A stretch of DNA of 55,088 nucleotides from Acholeplasmataceae bacterium (GCA_030656435.1 JAUSOA010000021.1:1-55088); one strand, 5' to 3'. Shown: positions 42,247 through 52,309, counted from the stretch's first letter. Made by a program: numbers and translations. Notes: generated by a model not told the origin, from the sequence alone.

Positions 42247-43158
42247 TTATTTTTTTGCGTATTCGACTGCAATTTCAGCTGCAAGTCTTGCATTATTATA
42301 AACAAGAGCAATATTTGATTGCAGACTACTACCTTCAGTTAGATGCTTAATTTGGGATAATAAAAATGGAGTAACTTCGCTTCCTTTGATGCCTAATGAC
42401 TTCGCATCCTCTAATGCTTTTTCAATTACTTCATTAATCTTTTTAGCGTCCATGGAATATTTTTTTGGAATTGGATTGGCCACGACTACACCACCTGATA
42501 ATCCTAATGCCCATTTTGCATGAAGCAAGGATGCAATTTCTTGTGGGGTATCTAGCTGATAGTTCACAAAAAAGCCTGATTCTCTAGAATAAAACGCTGG
42601 AAGCTCTTTGGTTTGATAGCCAATGACTTCAACACCCTTAGTTTCTAGGTATTCAAGAGTAAGACCTAAATCAAGAATCGATTTAGCACCAGCACAAACT
42701 ACACATATATCGACTAAGGATAATTCTTCTAGGTCTCTTGAAATATCGAAGGTTTCAGTAGCACCACGGTGCACACCGCCGATACCTCCTGTTGCGAACA
42801 CATTGATACCAACCTTAGATGCGATTAATGATGTTCCTGAAACGGTTGTAGCACCCATAAGAGCCTTTGAAATGACGTATGAAAAATCTCTTTTTCCTAC
42901 CTTGTAAACATTTTTAGCCTTAGCTAATGTTTCAATTTCCTCTTCGGATAGTCCTACCTTGATGACACCATCTAAAATAGCGATGGTTGCAGGAACTGCA
43001 CCATGATCTCTAATAATTTGTTCGACATGGAGTGCCATTTTTACATTTTCTGGATAGGGCATCCCGTGACTAATAATGGTGGATTCAAGAGCAACCACCG
43101 CACCTCTATTTTCAATAGCCTGTTTGACCTCTTGACTGATCATAATATATGGATTCAT
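42247..43158 (-). CDS. psuG: Pseudouridine-5'-phosphate glycosidase
   Basis: 303 residues from the ATG at 43158, eight bases after AAAGGAG; a longer open frame upstream only overlaps psuK. Family motifs: ALESTIISHGMPYP near residue 25, GKRDFSY near 89, TVSGTSLIASKVGINVFATGGIGGVHRG near 103 (catalytic-site region). PsuG splits pseudouridine 5'-phosphate into uracil and ribose 5-phosphate. ATG overlaps the psuK stop (ATGA). The products can enter through upp and rpiB, both in this window. Confidence 0.95.
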   Translation of the reverse strand: MNPYIMISQEVKQAIENRGAVVALESTIISHGMPYPENVKMALHVEQIIRDHGAVPATIAILDGVIKVGLSEEEIETLAKAKNVYKVGKRDFSYVISKALMGATTVSGTSLIASKVGINVFATGGIGGVHRGATETFDISRDLEELSLVDICVVCAGAKSILDLGLTLEYLETKGVEVIGYQTKELPAFYSRESGFFVNYQLDTPQEIASLLHAKWALGLSGGVVVANPIPKKYSMDAKKINEVIEKALEDAKSLGIKGSEVTPFLLSQIKHLTEGSSLQSNIALVYNNARLAAEIAVEYAKK

Positions 43159-44057
43159 AGACTTAACTCCTTTACGGTTTCTTCTAATATTTCTTTTGTT
43201 AGCTTGCTGCAAACTGCCTTTTCATCACTAAGATTTAAGACTGCATTTGCCATTGCGTAGGATAATGGATTCAACTGATTTAAGGATGCGTAGATTGCAC
43301 CTGCAAAAAATGCGTCACCTGCACCTGTAGAATTTCTAATCTTTACTGGGATTGCATTTCTAAATACTGCTTCTCTTAGATTTGTATAATAAGCACCTTG
43401 ATCACCTAGGGTTATAAATACTTCCTTAACTCCGCGCTCTAATAGCATATCTCCCATCCTATTTAAATCATCGATGGTCAAATAGGTAATTCCAGTCAAT
43501 AGCTCTGCTTCAATCAAGTTTAATTTGATAGCGTGTATTTTAGATAAAAACGGTTTAATCTTAATCGCTTTTTGGCTAGAAATTGCATCCACGTAAATCA
43601 CCTTTTGAAATTTGTTGAATATGAAATCTAAGGTTTCATTGGATAGATTGGTATCTATCAAAAGAATATCAGCCTCTTCGATTAAACCTTCTCTTTTCAT
43701 AATCTCTTCATAATCGAGAGCTGCGATTTGATCCATAGCTGCAACACTCACTAAATCCTCATGAAATTCATCCATAATAGAAATATAGGATGGTGTTTGA
43801 TCGACTTCAACAATGGATAGCTTTAATCCGATTTTATTGGATTCGTTTTTTACCCATAAGGCTGCATCATCTCTACCGAGTACTGTAATTAAGGTGACAT
43901 CTACATCTAATCTTGCAAGATTTTCACTAATATTTCTTCCAACTCCGCCAAGCGAAGTCAAAATATAACCAGGATTTGAATCATGCATCACGATTTTTTT
44001 GTGGGTGTACGCGAATATATCGATATTGGTTCCACCAATGACTATAACTTTATTCAT
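43155..44057 (-). CDS. psuK: PfkB-family kinase, probable pseudouridine kinase
   Basis: 300 residues, ribokinase fold. GGTNIDIFAY at the N-terminus, SLGGVGRNISENLARL near residue 35 and the catalytic-base motif NSTGAGDAFFAG near residue 243. The GGVGRN.AENLARLG-like block is typical of pseudouridine kinases, and the coupled psuG gene settles the role: phosphorylation of pseudouridine to its 5'-phosphate. It is the first gene of the pair. A small inverted repeat AGGGT-GTT-ACCCT lies 45 bases upstream and might be an operator. Confidence 0.9.
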   Translation of the reverse strand: MNKVIVIGGTNIDIFAYTHKKIVMHDSNPGYILTSLGGVGRNISENLARLDVDVTLITVLGRDDAALWVKNESNKIGLKLSIVEVDQTPSYISIMDEFHEDLVSVAAMDQIAALDYEEIMKREGLIEEADILLIDTNLSNETLDFIFNKFQKVIYVDAISSQKAIKIKPFLSKIHAIKLNLIEAELLTGITYLTIDDLNRMGDMLLERGVKEVFITLGDQGAYYTNLREAVFRNAIPVKIRNSTGAGDAFFAGAIYASLNQLNPLSYAMANAVLNLSDEKAVCSKLTKEILEETVKELSL

Positions 44058-44134
44058 AAATGACCTCGCCTTTGATTACTAACTATATTATACATCAACT
44101 AGGGTAACACCCTTACTGAAATCCCTTTTCAAAA

Positions 44135-44165
44135 ATAAAAAAAGAAGGCATATCACTATGCCTTC
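44135..44165 (-). terminator. Terminator of the rpl-rpo operon after rpoC
   Basis: Minus strand GAAGGCATA / TATGCCTTC, loop of four, then T7. It begins six bases after the rpoC stop. Confidence 0.93.
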
Positions 44166-44171
44166 AAGATC

Positions 44172-47100
44172 TTAATAATCTAATTCTTCTTCCTCGTTAT
44201 AGGTATTTGATCTGTCATATTCAAAAACTGCTTCTCTTAAAATACCAGTACCCGCAGGAATTAAGCCACCAATGATGACATTTTCCTTTAAGCCGTGAAG
44301 TTCATCTGTCTTACCCTTAATTGCTGCATCTGTAAGAATTCTAGTTGTTTCCTGGAAGGATGCTGCAGATAGGAATGAGTCGCTTCTTAACGATGCTCTA
44401 GTGATACCTAAAAGGATTGGACGACCAACTGCTGGTCTCTTGAAATCCTTAAATGCAGCACGGTTCGCTCTCTTAAAGTCTGAAACGGATACTTCAGTTC
44501 CAGGTAGAAGCTCAGTGTCACCTTCAGTAACGATTGAAATTCTTCTTAACATTTGTCTTACAATCAATTCGATATGCTTATCACTAATTTCAACGCCCTG
44601 TGCACGGTAAACCTTTTGAACTTCTTCTAGGATGTATGTTTCAGCTGCTTGAGCAGAAACAACACGAAGTAATTCTTTAGGGTTAATCGAACCAAGTGTT
44701 AATCTTTGTCCAGCCTTAACGGATGCACCTTTTCTGACTAACGCTTCAACGTTTGGATCAATGGTGTACTTAAAGTCTTTTTCATGAGCATCAACGATTG
44801 TGATAATTGAAATACCACCACGCTGACGATCAATGGATTTAACCTTACCATCAACCTCAGAAATAACTGCCTTACCTTTAGGATTTCTCGCTTCAAATAA
44901 TTCTTGAATACGTGGAAGCCCCTGTGTGATATCGGATGCCGAAGCAACCCCACCGGTATGGAAGGTTCTCATGGTCAACTGTGTACCTGGTTCACCAATA
45001 GACTGTGCGGCAACAACCCCAACAGCTTCACCAACCTCAACTCTCGTATTGGTTGCTAGGTTTCTACCATAGCACTTCGCACAAACTCCATTTTCGGAAT
45101 TACATGTTAAGTTACTTCTGATTTCAACACCTGTGATACCGGCCTTTAATATGTCTTGGCCAATTTCTTCAGTGATCAATTCATTACGTTTTACAAAGAC
45201 TTGTTTCATCTTTGGATTTGGATGTTCTACATCCTTGGACGCATAGCGGCCAACGATTCTGTCGTATAGAGGAACGATTTCCTTGGTGTCATCCATAATG
45301 GATTCCATATAGACGCCACGTTCAGTCTTACAGTCTTCATCAACAACAATTACATCCTGGCTCACGTCAACTAAACGACGTGTTAAATAGCCTGATTCAG
45401 CGGTTTTCAGCGCTGTATCGGTAGATCCTTTTCTCGCACCATGGGTCGAGATAAAGAATTCTGATACGGTAAGACCTTCTCTAAATGATGCCTGTACTGG
45501 AACTTCAATAATTTCACCCTTAGGGTTATTCATTAGACCGCGCATACCAGCAAGCTGAGCGAAGTTTGATGCGTTACCACGAGCACCGGAGTCTGACATC
45601 ATATAGATGTTATTGTCCTTATCGAATTCTTCCATAAGACCCTTTTGGATATCGTCACGCGCTTCCTGCCATTCCTTAATAATAAGGCCACGGCGCTCTT
45701 CATCAGTAACCATACCATCTTCGTGCCATGAAGTAATCTGTTCGATTTCCTTATTGGTCTTATCGATTCTTGCATGCTTGCCTGAATAGACGTTGATATC
45801 ATCAAATGATACGGTAATACCAGATACTGTTGAGTATTTAAAACCTAAATCTTTGAGTCTATCTAGCATCTTAGATGTTTCAGAAATTTGTAATTGCTTG
45901 AAGACCTGTGCAATGATTTGGGACAAAAACTTCTTCTTAAATGGAGAAGGTGAAGCAAGATTTGGTAGAACATTCTTCGGGTTAACACCCTTAGCGAAGA
46001 AATATTTTTCTGGTGTACCAAGCTCTAGATTTTCAATAGAAGGTTCATTTAAATAGTAGAAGCTAGGAGGTAAAATGCGGTTGAAAATCATTTTTCCAAG
46101 AGTCGTTACTAAATATTTGTTCTTTTGATCATCTGAGAAAGCTTGATTGATTGATCTTGGATCGACAATGATTCTTGTATGTAATCCAATTTCTTGATGC
46201 TGGTATGCAAGATAAGCTTCATCGAAATTCGTAAAGAAGTGTCCTTCATTTCTATTCTTGAAGTCATGTTCTTCCTGTCTAATCACAGCACGTCTTTCAT
46301 CATATTCTTTTCTAGCTTCTCTAACAAACTTTTTAGGCTCGAACTTGCGTTCAAGTCTTTCTTCAATGGTCAAATAGTAATTTCCTAGAACCATATCCTG
46401 TGAAGGTGTAACAACTGGCTTCCCATCCTTAGGGTTAAGAATGTTATTGGATGCTAGCATAAGAAGTCTTGCTTCTGCTTGTGCTTCATTGGATAGTGGA
46501 ACGTGGACAGCCATCTGGTCACCGTCAAAGTCCGCGTTAAACGCAGGTGTAACAAGTGGGTGTAGACGAATTGCCTTACCATCGATTAATTTAGGTTCAA
46601 ATGCTTGGATACCAAGTCTATGAAGTGTTGGTGCACGGTTTAGTAAAACTGGATGTTCTCTAACAACCTTTTCTAAAGCTGCCCATACATCATCATCCAT
46701 CTTTTCGTATTTAGAATTCGCATTCTTCTTAGCATTTGCATCATTACCCTGTAATCTTTGTAGCTCTCTTAGGACGAATGGCTTGAATAAAATAATAGCC
46801 ATTTCTCTAGGAATACCACATTGATACATTTCTAAGTCTGGTCCTACGATAATTACAGAACGTCCTGAGTAGTCTACACGTTTACCTAGTAGATTTTGTC
46901 TGAAGCGTCCTTGCTTACCACGAAGCATATCAGATAATGATTTTAAGTGTCTATTTCTTTCAACTGCTGCTTTCTTTCCGCGCTTCGCATTATCAAATAA
47001 TGCATCCACAGCTTCTTGAAGCATACGCTTTTCATTCTTAGTGATTAAGCGAGGTGCCATTTGTTCCTTTTGCTTCTTCAAACGGTTGTTACGGTTTAGA

Positions 47101-48368
47101 ATTCTACGATACAAGTCATTTAAGTCTGTTGTCGCGAAACGTCCACCATCTAAGGCAACCATAGGACGAAGATCAGGTGGGATGACTGGAATTACATCCA
47201 TAACCATCCACTCTGGCTTATTGTCTGAATTATTGAAGGCTTCAACAACTTCTAGTCTCTTGATGATTCTGTCTCTCTTTTGTTTAGAGGATGTCTTTAG
47301 CTTCTTACGTAATGATTTAACTTCCTTATCAAGGTCTAATTCCTGCAGTAATTTCTTGACTGCTTCAGCACCAGTAAGTGCTGTGAATCTTGAACCGTAT
47401 TCTTCAGTTAAAGCACTGTAATCTTGTTCAGATAAAATTTGTTTTTTGGATAAAGGTGCAGTTCCTGCATCGGTTACGATGTAGGATGCATGATAAACGA
47501 CTTCTTCCAACGCCTTCGCTTTAATTCCTAAAAGGATAGCTAAGCGTGATGGAGAATTCTTTAAATACCATGTATGAACGACAGGAGCCTCTAATTCAAT
47601 ATGACCCATACGTTCTCTACGAACCTTAGATTCAGTAATTTCAATGCCGCACTTGTTACAGATTTGGCCTTTATTACCGCTTTGTTTCTTACCGCATGTG
47701 CACTGGTAATCTCTAGTAGGACCAAAGATTCTTTCGCAGAAGAGTCCGCCCTCTTCAGGCTTAGAAGTTCTATAGTTAATGGTTTCATGTGTCTTAACTT
47801 CGCCATATGACCATTGTCTAATTTCATCAGGAGATGCAAGACGAATCTTTAAATGGCTATAGGTTCTTGAACCATATCCCTTACGAACTGGTTGTACGTG
47901 ACGGTGAATACGTTCTGATAAATCAATATCTAATAAATCTTCAGCTTTTTCTACTTCCTCGAAAACAACTGCCTCTGGAGTATGAACATGTTCCTTAAGT
48001 GGATCAAATCCATAAAGCTCTAACAGGTTATTGATTTCAGTGCGCAGAATTAAATCATCTTCAAAAAGATGGTATAAAGCATGACGATCGAATTCTAAAA
48101 ATTCCTTTAAGTCAGCAATCTTAGCATGCGAAAGGATTGAAACAATTTCACTGCTTAAATTTAAGTTTTCCAAATTTCTTGGGAGTTGATATCTTCTTAG
48201 AATTGTCTTAATTTCTTCAAAGGAATCCCCTAGAAGCATATTAAGTTCCTTTAGATTGAAGGTGTTAAAGTCTTCAAGTTGATCAATACCAGAGAGCGTT
48301 AACGCCTTGAGTGCTTCATCGGAAAGTTTTAATGATTTAACGTGTAGTGTTAATTTTTCTTTAGCCAT
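44172..48368 (-). CDS. rpoC: RNA polymerase beta' subunit with a 170-residue N-terminal extension
   Basis: 1398 residues. The usual beta' start (IRLASPDEIRQWSYGEVK) is only reached at residue 175. Zinc-binding CTCGKKQSGNKGQICNKCG near 228, catalytic NADFDGDQMAVH near 612 and the C-terminal clamp regions (CYGRNLAT near 960, EPGTQLTMRTFHTGG near 990) are intact. The extension has two similar helical units, residues 8-62 (LSDEALKALTLSGIDQLEDF, FEEIKTILRRY) and 66-123 (LSSEIVSILSHAKIADLKEF, EINNLLELYG), then an acidic linker. Each resembles the helix-hairpin-helix fold of the alpha C-terminal domain. The start ATG overlaps the rpoB stop as TAATG, so the extension is real coding sequence. Confidence 0.97.
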   Translation of the reverse strand: MAKEKLTLHVKSLKLSDEALKALTLSGIDQLEDFNTFNLKELNMLLGDSFEEIKTILRRYQLPRNLENLNLSSEIVSILSHAKIADLKEFLEFDRHALYHLFEDDLILRTEINNLLELYGFDPLKEHVHTPEAVVFEEVEKAEDLLDIDLSERIHRHVQPVRKGYGSRTYSHLKIRLASPDEIRQWSYGEVKTHETINYRTSKPEEGGLFCERIFGPTRDYQCTCGKKQSGNKGQICNKCGIEITESKVRRERMGHIELEAPVVHTWYLKNSPSRLAILLGIKAKALEEVVYHASYIVTDAGTAPLSKKQILSEQDYSALTEEYGSRFTALTGAEAVKKLLQELDLDKEVKSLRKKLKTSSKQKRDRIIKRLEVVEAFNNSDNKPEWMVMDVIPVIPPDLRPMVALDGGRFATTDLNDLYRRILNRNNRLKKQKEQMAPRLITKNEKRMLQEAVDALFDNAKRGKKAAVERNRHLKSLSDMLRGKQGRFRQNLLGKRVDYSGRSVIIVGPDLEMYQCGIPREMAIILFKPFVLRELQRLQGNDANAKKNANSKYEKMDDDVWAALEKVVREHPVLLNRAPTLHRLGIQAFEPKLIDGKAIRLHPLVTPAFNADFDGDQMAVHVPLSNEAQAEARLLMLASNNILNPKDGKPVVTPSQDMVLGNYYLTIEERLERKFEPKKFVREARKEYDERRAVIRQEEHDFKNRNEGHFFTNFDEAYLAYQHQEIGLHTRIIVDPRSINQAFSDDQKNKYLVTTLGKMIFNRILPPSFYYLNEPSIENLELGTPEKYFFAKGVNPKNVLPNLASPSPFKKKFLSQIIAQVFKQLQISETSKMLDRLKDLGFKYSTVSGITVSFDDINVYSGKHARIDKTNKEIEQITSWHEDGMVTDEERRGLIIKEWQEARDDIQKGLMEEFDKDNNIYMMSDSGARGNASNFAQLAGMRGLMNNPKGEIIEVPVQASFREGLTVSEFFISTHGARKGSTDTALKTAESGYLTRRLVDVSQDVIVVDEDCKTERGVYMESIMDDTKEIVPLYDRIVGRYASKDVEHPNPKMKQVFVKRNELITEEIGQDILKAGITGVEIRSNLTCNSENGVCAKCYGRNLATNTRVEVGEAVGVVAAQSIGEPGTQLTMRTFHTGGVASASDITQGLPRIQELFEARNPKGKAVISEVDGKVKSIDRQRGGISIITIVDAHEKDFKYTIDPNVEALVRKGASVKAGQRLTLGSINPKELLRVVSAQAAETYILEEVQKVYRAQGVEISDKHIELIVRQMLRRISIVTEGDTELLPGTEVSVSDFKRANRAAFKDFKRPAVGRPILLGITRASLRSDSFLSAASFQETTRILTDAAIKGKTDELHGLKENVIIGGLIPAGTGILREAVFEYDRSNTYNEEEELDY

Positions 48369-51300
48369 TAACGAAACCCTCCTCCTCTAAATTTGCTTGG
48401 ATTATTATCAACAAGTGATTTTCCTGCTTCATTTTCACCTGAGGATGCATCAATTAATTCAACATATAACCCTAAGGCTTGTAATTCTCTAGTTAATACT
48501 CTAAATGATTCTGGAATCGATGCCTGTGGAATTGGTTTATCGTGTGTAATTGCACTATAGACCTTGTTTCTTCCAAGCATGTCATCTGACTTGACCGTAA
48601 GCATTTCTTGAAGTGTATGTGCAGCACCATAAGCATATAATGCCCAAACTTCCATTTCCCCGAATCTCTGTCCACCATTTTGAGCTTTACCGCCCATTGG
48701 CTGTTGAGTAACGAGTGTGTATGGTCCAACAGATCTCGCATGAAGCTTATCGTCGACCATGTGGGAAAGCTTGATCATATACATGACCCCTACAGAAATT
48801 CTATTTTCATAAGGTTGACCTGTACGACCATCATATAAAACTGTCTTTCCATCTGGTTCAACACCAGCTTCAGCCATAATCTTTTCTAGATCGTCATCAT
48901 CAACCCCGTCAAATACAGGAGTTGCAATCTTAACACCAAGATATCTAGCGGCCATTCCTAAGTGAATTTCTAGGATCTGTCCGATATTCATACGAGATGG
49001 TACACCTAGAGGGTTTAACATGATGTCTACTGGAGTTCCGTCTTCCATATAAGGCATATCTTCTCTTGGGAGAATCTTGGAAATAACGCCCTTATTACCG
49101 TGACGTCCAGCCATTTTATCCCCTTCAGAGATTTTTCTCTTCTTGGCAACATAAACTCTAATGGATTCATTGACTCCACTAGGTAATGCATCCCCATTTT
49201 TCTTGGAGAAGTATTGAATACTTTGAACAACACCACCGCCACCATGTGGAACACGAAGTGATGAATCTCTATATTCTCTTGATTTTTCACCGATAACGGC
49301 GTGAATTAATTTTTCAGATGGACTTGGTTCAAATACACCCTTTGGTGTAATCTTACCAACCAAGATATCGCCTTCTCTAACCTCAGATCCTGGGATGATG
49401 ATTCCTCTTTCATCTAGGTTCTTTAAAGCGTCAAGTCCGGCATTTGGAACTTCGCGTGTAATTTCTTCACGTCCAGAACCTGTTTTTAATTCTCTAGTTT
49501 CGATTTCGTATTCATCGATATGAATCGATGTATAAACGTCTTCCTTCACTAAATCTTCACTCATAATGATGGCATCTTCATAGTTGTAGCCTTCCCATGT
49601 CATGAATGCGACTGTTACGTTTCTACCTAAAGCGAGTTCGCCCTTATCGGTAGATGGACCATCCGCTAGGATATCCCCTTTATCTACGTATTCTCCTGCT
49701 GTAACAATTGGACGCTGTAAGATACAAGTGTCCTGGTTAGATCTGAAGAAACGAATTAAATCAAACGTTACTGATTCGCCCATTCCATAGTCTTTTAGTG
49801 TTTTCGCCATTTCATAGGTGTAAGGCTTAGATGGATCATATAAAACGTTGTTTCCTACCATAATCTTTGTATCAGGCTCTGGTGTGACAACAACCTTTGT
49901 TGAATCTGCATAGGTAACAAATCCTGAAACATTGGAAACGATAACAGACCCTGAGTCCTTCGCAGCACGATATTCAATACCTGTACCAACAATTGGAGAT
50001 TCAGGCTTTAATAAAGGCACGGCCTGACGTTGCATGTTCGCACCCATTAGGGCACGGGAAGCATCATCATGCTCAAGGAAAGGAATTGTTGAAGTTGCAA
50101 CAGAAACGATCTGCTTTGGAGAAACGTCCATGAAGGTGACTTCATCAGGTTCGAACATTGAGGTTTCACCACGATAACGTCCAATCACACGATCAATCAT
50201 AATCGTTCCATCTTCAGAAAGCGTAGTTGCTGCAGATGCGATAATTTCATCGTATTCTTCATCCGCTGTTAAATATTTAAATTCTGGTGTAACCACCTTT
50301 TTATTATCTATAGTTTTCACCATTAGATAAGGTGTTTGAATAAATCCATATTTGTCAACCTTACCATAGGTTGCAAGTGAAGAAATCAAACCAATTGATG
50401 GTCCTTCAGGTGTTTCAATTGGACAAATTCTACCATAGTGGGAGTTATGAACGTCACGGACTTCAACACCCGCTCTGTCTCTAGCTAAACCACCAGTTCC
50501 AAGTGCTGAAACTCTTCTTTTTTGAGTAAGCTCTGCAAGAGGGTTAATTTGATCCATGAACTGTGAAAGCTGTGAGCTTCCAAAGAACGTTTTAATAGCT
50601 CCAGCTAGTGGAGTCATGTTGATGATATTTGATGGTGTTGCATCAGCAAATGTAGTCGTAGACATTTTGTCCTTGATGTTCTTTTCTGCTCTAGCTAAAC
50701 CAATTCTGAATTGATTCTTTAAAAGTTCGCCGATTAATCTTAAGCGACGATTTCCTAAATGGTCAATATCGTCAGTGCTACCTAAGTCGTCATAAAGATT
50801 TAAGTAATAGCTCATTGAGGCAACAACATCAGATAGTGTAATATATTCTTTATTTTCTCTTTGATCGTTACCGATAACCTTGACAGGATAGATACGTTCA
50901 GTTTCCTTGTCTTTGACCGTAACTTCGATCATTTCGACAATAACGCCTTCACGTTCTCTTTCCTTTTGGTAAATATCAACACCAAAGAAGTACTTAATAA
51001 CCTTTTCATCCAGTGATTGTCTATTGCGTCTTAGAACAGCGAGTACTTCTTCAGTAATCTCAGTATTCTTAGATACGATAACTTCACCAGTTCTAAGGTT
51101 TAAAATGTTTTCCTTTGTATAAAGTGCTTCGCCACCATCAGGTAATCTAATTGCTAGAATTTCATCAGGAGTTTCATTTTGCAATGAATCTTCCTTAGAA
51201 ATAATTTCTTTTCTAAGTAAATGACGGTTTTCTCTAAGCAGGTTGATAATTTCTTTAGTAATTTTTGTTTTTTCAGGAACGACAACTTCCCCTGTTTCAG

Positions 51301-52192
51301 GGTTAACGATGTCTGTAGCTGTGTATTGGCCTAAAATACGTCCTAAAACGTCAAGCTTTTTATTAAACTTATAGCGTCCAACACTTGCAAGATCATATCT
51401 TCTGCGTTCAAATAGACGCATTCTAATGAATTCTCTAGCAGCATCTGCAGGAACCTTTTCGCCCTGTCTTAGCTTAGAGTAAAGATCGATGATTGCTTCA
51501 TCGGCATTCTTTGTTTCATCTTTTTCAAAGGTAGCTTCTAAATAAGCGGATTTACCGAATACTTCTAAGATATCCTTCTTTTTAGAAAAACCTAGGGCAC
51601 GCATCATCGTAGTCATTGGGACTTTCTTTGAGCGGTCTAGCTTTGCATACATGATATTTTTTGAACCCAATTCATATTCAATCCAAGCACCACGCGTTGG
51701 AATGACTTGAGCCATATATTTAACCTGGTTTAACTTCTTGTCTAGTTCACTTGTAAAATATGCTCCTGCAGAACGAATAATCTGTGAAACAACAACACGT
51801 TCAGCTCCATTAATGACAAAAGTTCCTGACGGAGTCATGAATGGTATTTCACACATTAGTACGACATTTTCACGTACTTCGCCTGTGACAGCATTTTCAA
51901 GTTTTACACGAGCAGAGAGTTGTTTAGCGTAATTTACATCTCTTAATTTTGATTCTTGTTCGCCATATTTAGGTTCTGATAAAAAATGTTCCTCAAAATA
52001 TAGTTTCAGATCGCCATTGTGTCCTTCAATCGGTGAAATGTCTGTTAAAAGTTCTCTAATTCCTTCATCGATAAACCACTTGAAAGACTTTGTTTGAATC
52101 TCGATTAAGTCCGGCAAATCAATGTCATAACGCATTCTTGAATAATTTCTGCGTTCTGCTTTTTTGCCGTATTTGACGCTTCGATATCCCAT
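48368..52192 (-). CDS. rpoB: RNA polymerase beta subunit
   Basis: 1274 residues from the ATG at 52192, eight bases after AGGAG; an upstream GTG at 52201 touches that site. Core motifs: GSSQLSQFMDQINPL near 532, DVHNSHYGRICPIETPEGP near 590, GYNYEDAIIMSED near 875, KGVISKILP.EDMP near 1045 and GGQRFGEMEVWAL near 1170. In the rifampicin pocket, the position equal to E. coli His526 is Gln557. The lobe domain carries two copies of a TGEVVV-type module (~293-328 and ~360-397), where Bacillus has one. It has its own promoter and is coupled to rpoC. Confidence 0.97.
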   Translation of the reverse strand: MGYRSVKYGKKAERRNYSRMRYDIDLPDLIEIQTKSFKWFIDEGIRELLTDISPIEGHNGDLKLYFEEHFLSEPKYGEQESKLRDVNYAKQLSARVKLENAVTGEVRENVVLMCEIPFMTPSGTFVINGAERVVVSQIIRSAGAYFTSELDKKLNQVKYMAQVIPTRGAWIEYELGSKNIMYAKLDRSKKVPMTTMMRALGFSKKKDILEVFGKSAYLEATFEKDETKNADEAIIDLYSKLRQGEKVPADAAREFIRMRLFERRRYDLASVGRYKFNKKLDVLGRILGQYTATDIVNPETGEVVVPEKTKITKEIINLLRENRHLLRKEIISKEDSLQNETPDEILAIRLPDGGEALYTKENILNLRTGEVIVSKNTEITEEVLAVLRRNRQSLDEKVIKYFFGVDIYQKEREREGVIVEMIEVTVKDKETERIYPVKVIGNDQRENKEYITLSDVVASMSYYLNLYDDLGSTDDIDHLGNRRLRLIGELLKNQFRIGLARAEKNIKDKMSTTTFADATPSNIINMTPLAGAIKTFFGSSQLSQFMDQINPLAELTQKRRVSALGTGGLARDRAGVEVRDVHNSHYGRICPIETPEGPSIGLISSLATYGKVDKYGFIQTPYLMVKTIDNKKVVTPEFKYLTADEEYDEIIASAATTLSEDGTIMIDRVIGRYRGETSMFEPDEVTFMDVSPKQIVSVATSTIPFLEHDDASRALMGANMQRQAVPLLKPESPIVGTGIEYRAAKDSGSVIVSNVSGFVTYADSTKVVVTPEPDTKIMVGNNVLYDPSKPYTYEMAKTLKDYGMGESVTFDLIRFFRSNQDTCILQRPIVTAGEYVDKGDILADGPSTDKGELALGRNVTVAFMTWEGYNYEDAIIMSEDLVKEDVYTSIHIDEYEIETRELKTGSGREEITREVPNAGLDALKNLDERGIIIPGSEVREGDILVGKITPKGVFEPSPSEKLIHAVIGEKSREYRDSSLRVPHGGGGVVQSIQYFSKKNGDALPSGVNESIRVYVAKKRKISEGDKMAGRHGNKGVISKILPREDMPYMEDGTPVDIMLNPLGVPSRMNIGQILEIHLGMAARYLGVKIATPVFDGVDDDDLEKIMAEAGVEPDGKTVLYDGRTGQPYENRISVGVMYMIKLSHMVDDKLHARSVGPYTLVTQQPMGGKAQNGGQRFGEMEVWALYAYGAAHTLQEMLTVKSDDMLGRNKVYSAITHDKPIPQASIPESFRVLTRELQALGLYVELIDASSGENEAGKSLVDNNPSKFRGGGFR

Positions 52193-52272
52193 AATCCACA
52201 CTCCTATCGTATTTGGAAAATCTCGTTTCTTTATTTATAAAATTTAATTAAAACAACATTATGCATTTTACA

Positions 52273-52301
52273 ATATTATCATATTGTTTGTAAATAGTCA
52301 A
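52273..52301 (-). promoter_or_regulatory. Promoter of rpoB-rpoC
   Basis: Minus strand TTGACT (52296-52301), 17-base spacer ending TGA, TAATAT (52273-52278), followed by an 75-80-base A/T-rich leader. It allows rpoBC expression apart from the ribosomal protein genes. Confidence 0.85.
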
Positions 52302-52309
52302 TCTAAAAT

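Noticed and set aside
42247..43212. Longer psuG starting upstream of 43158
   Set aside because: The added residues only overlap psuK in another frame; ATG at 43158 has an excellent AAAGGAG and ATGA coupling.
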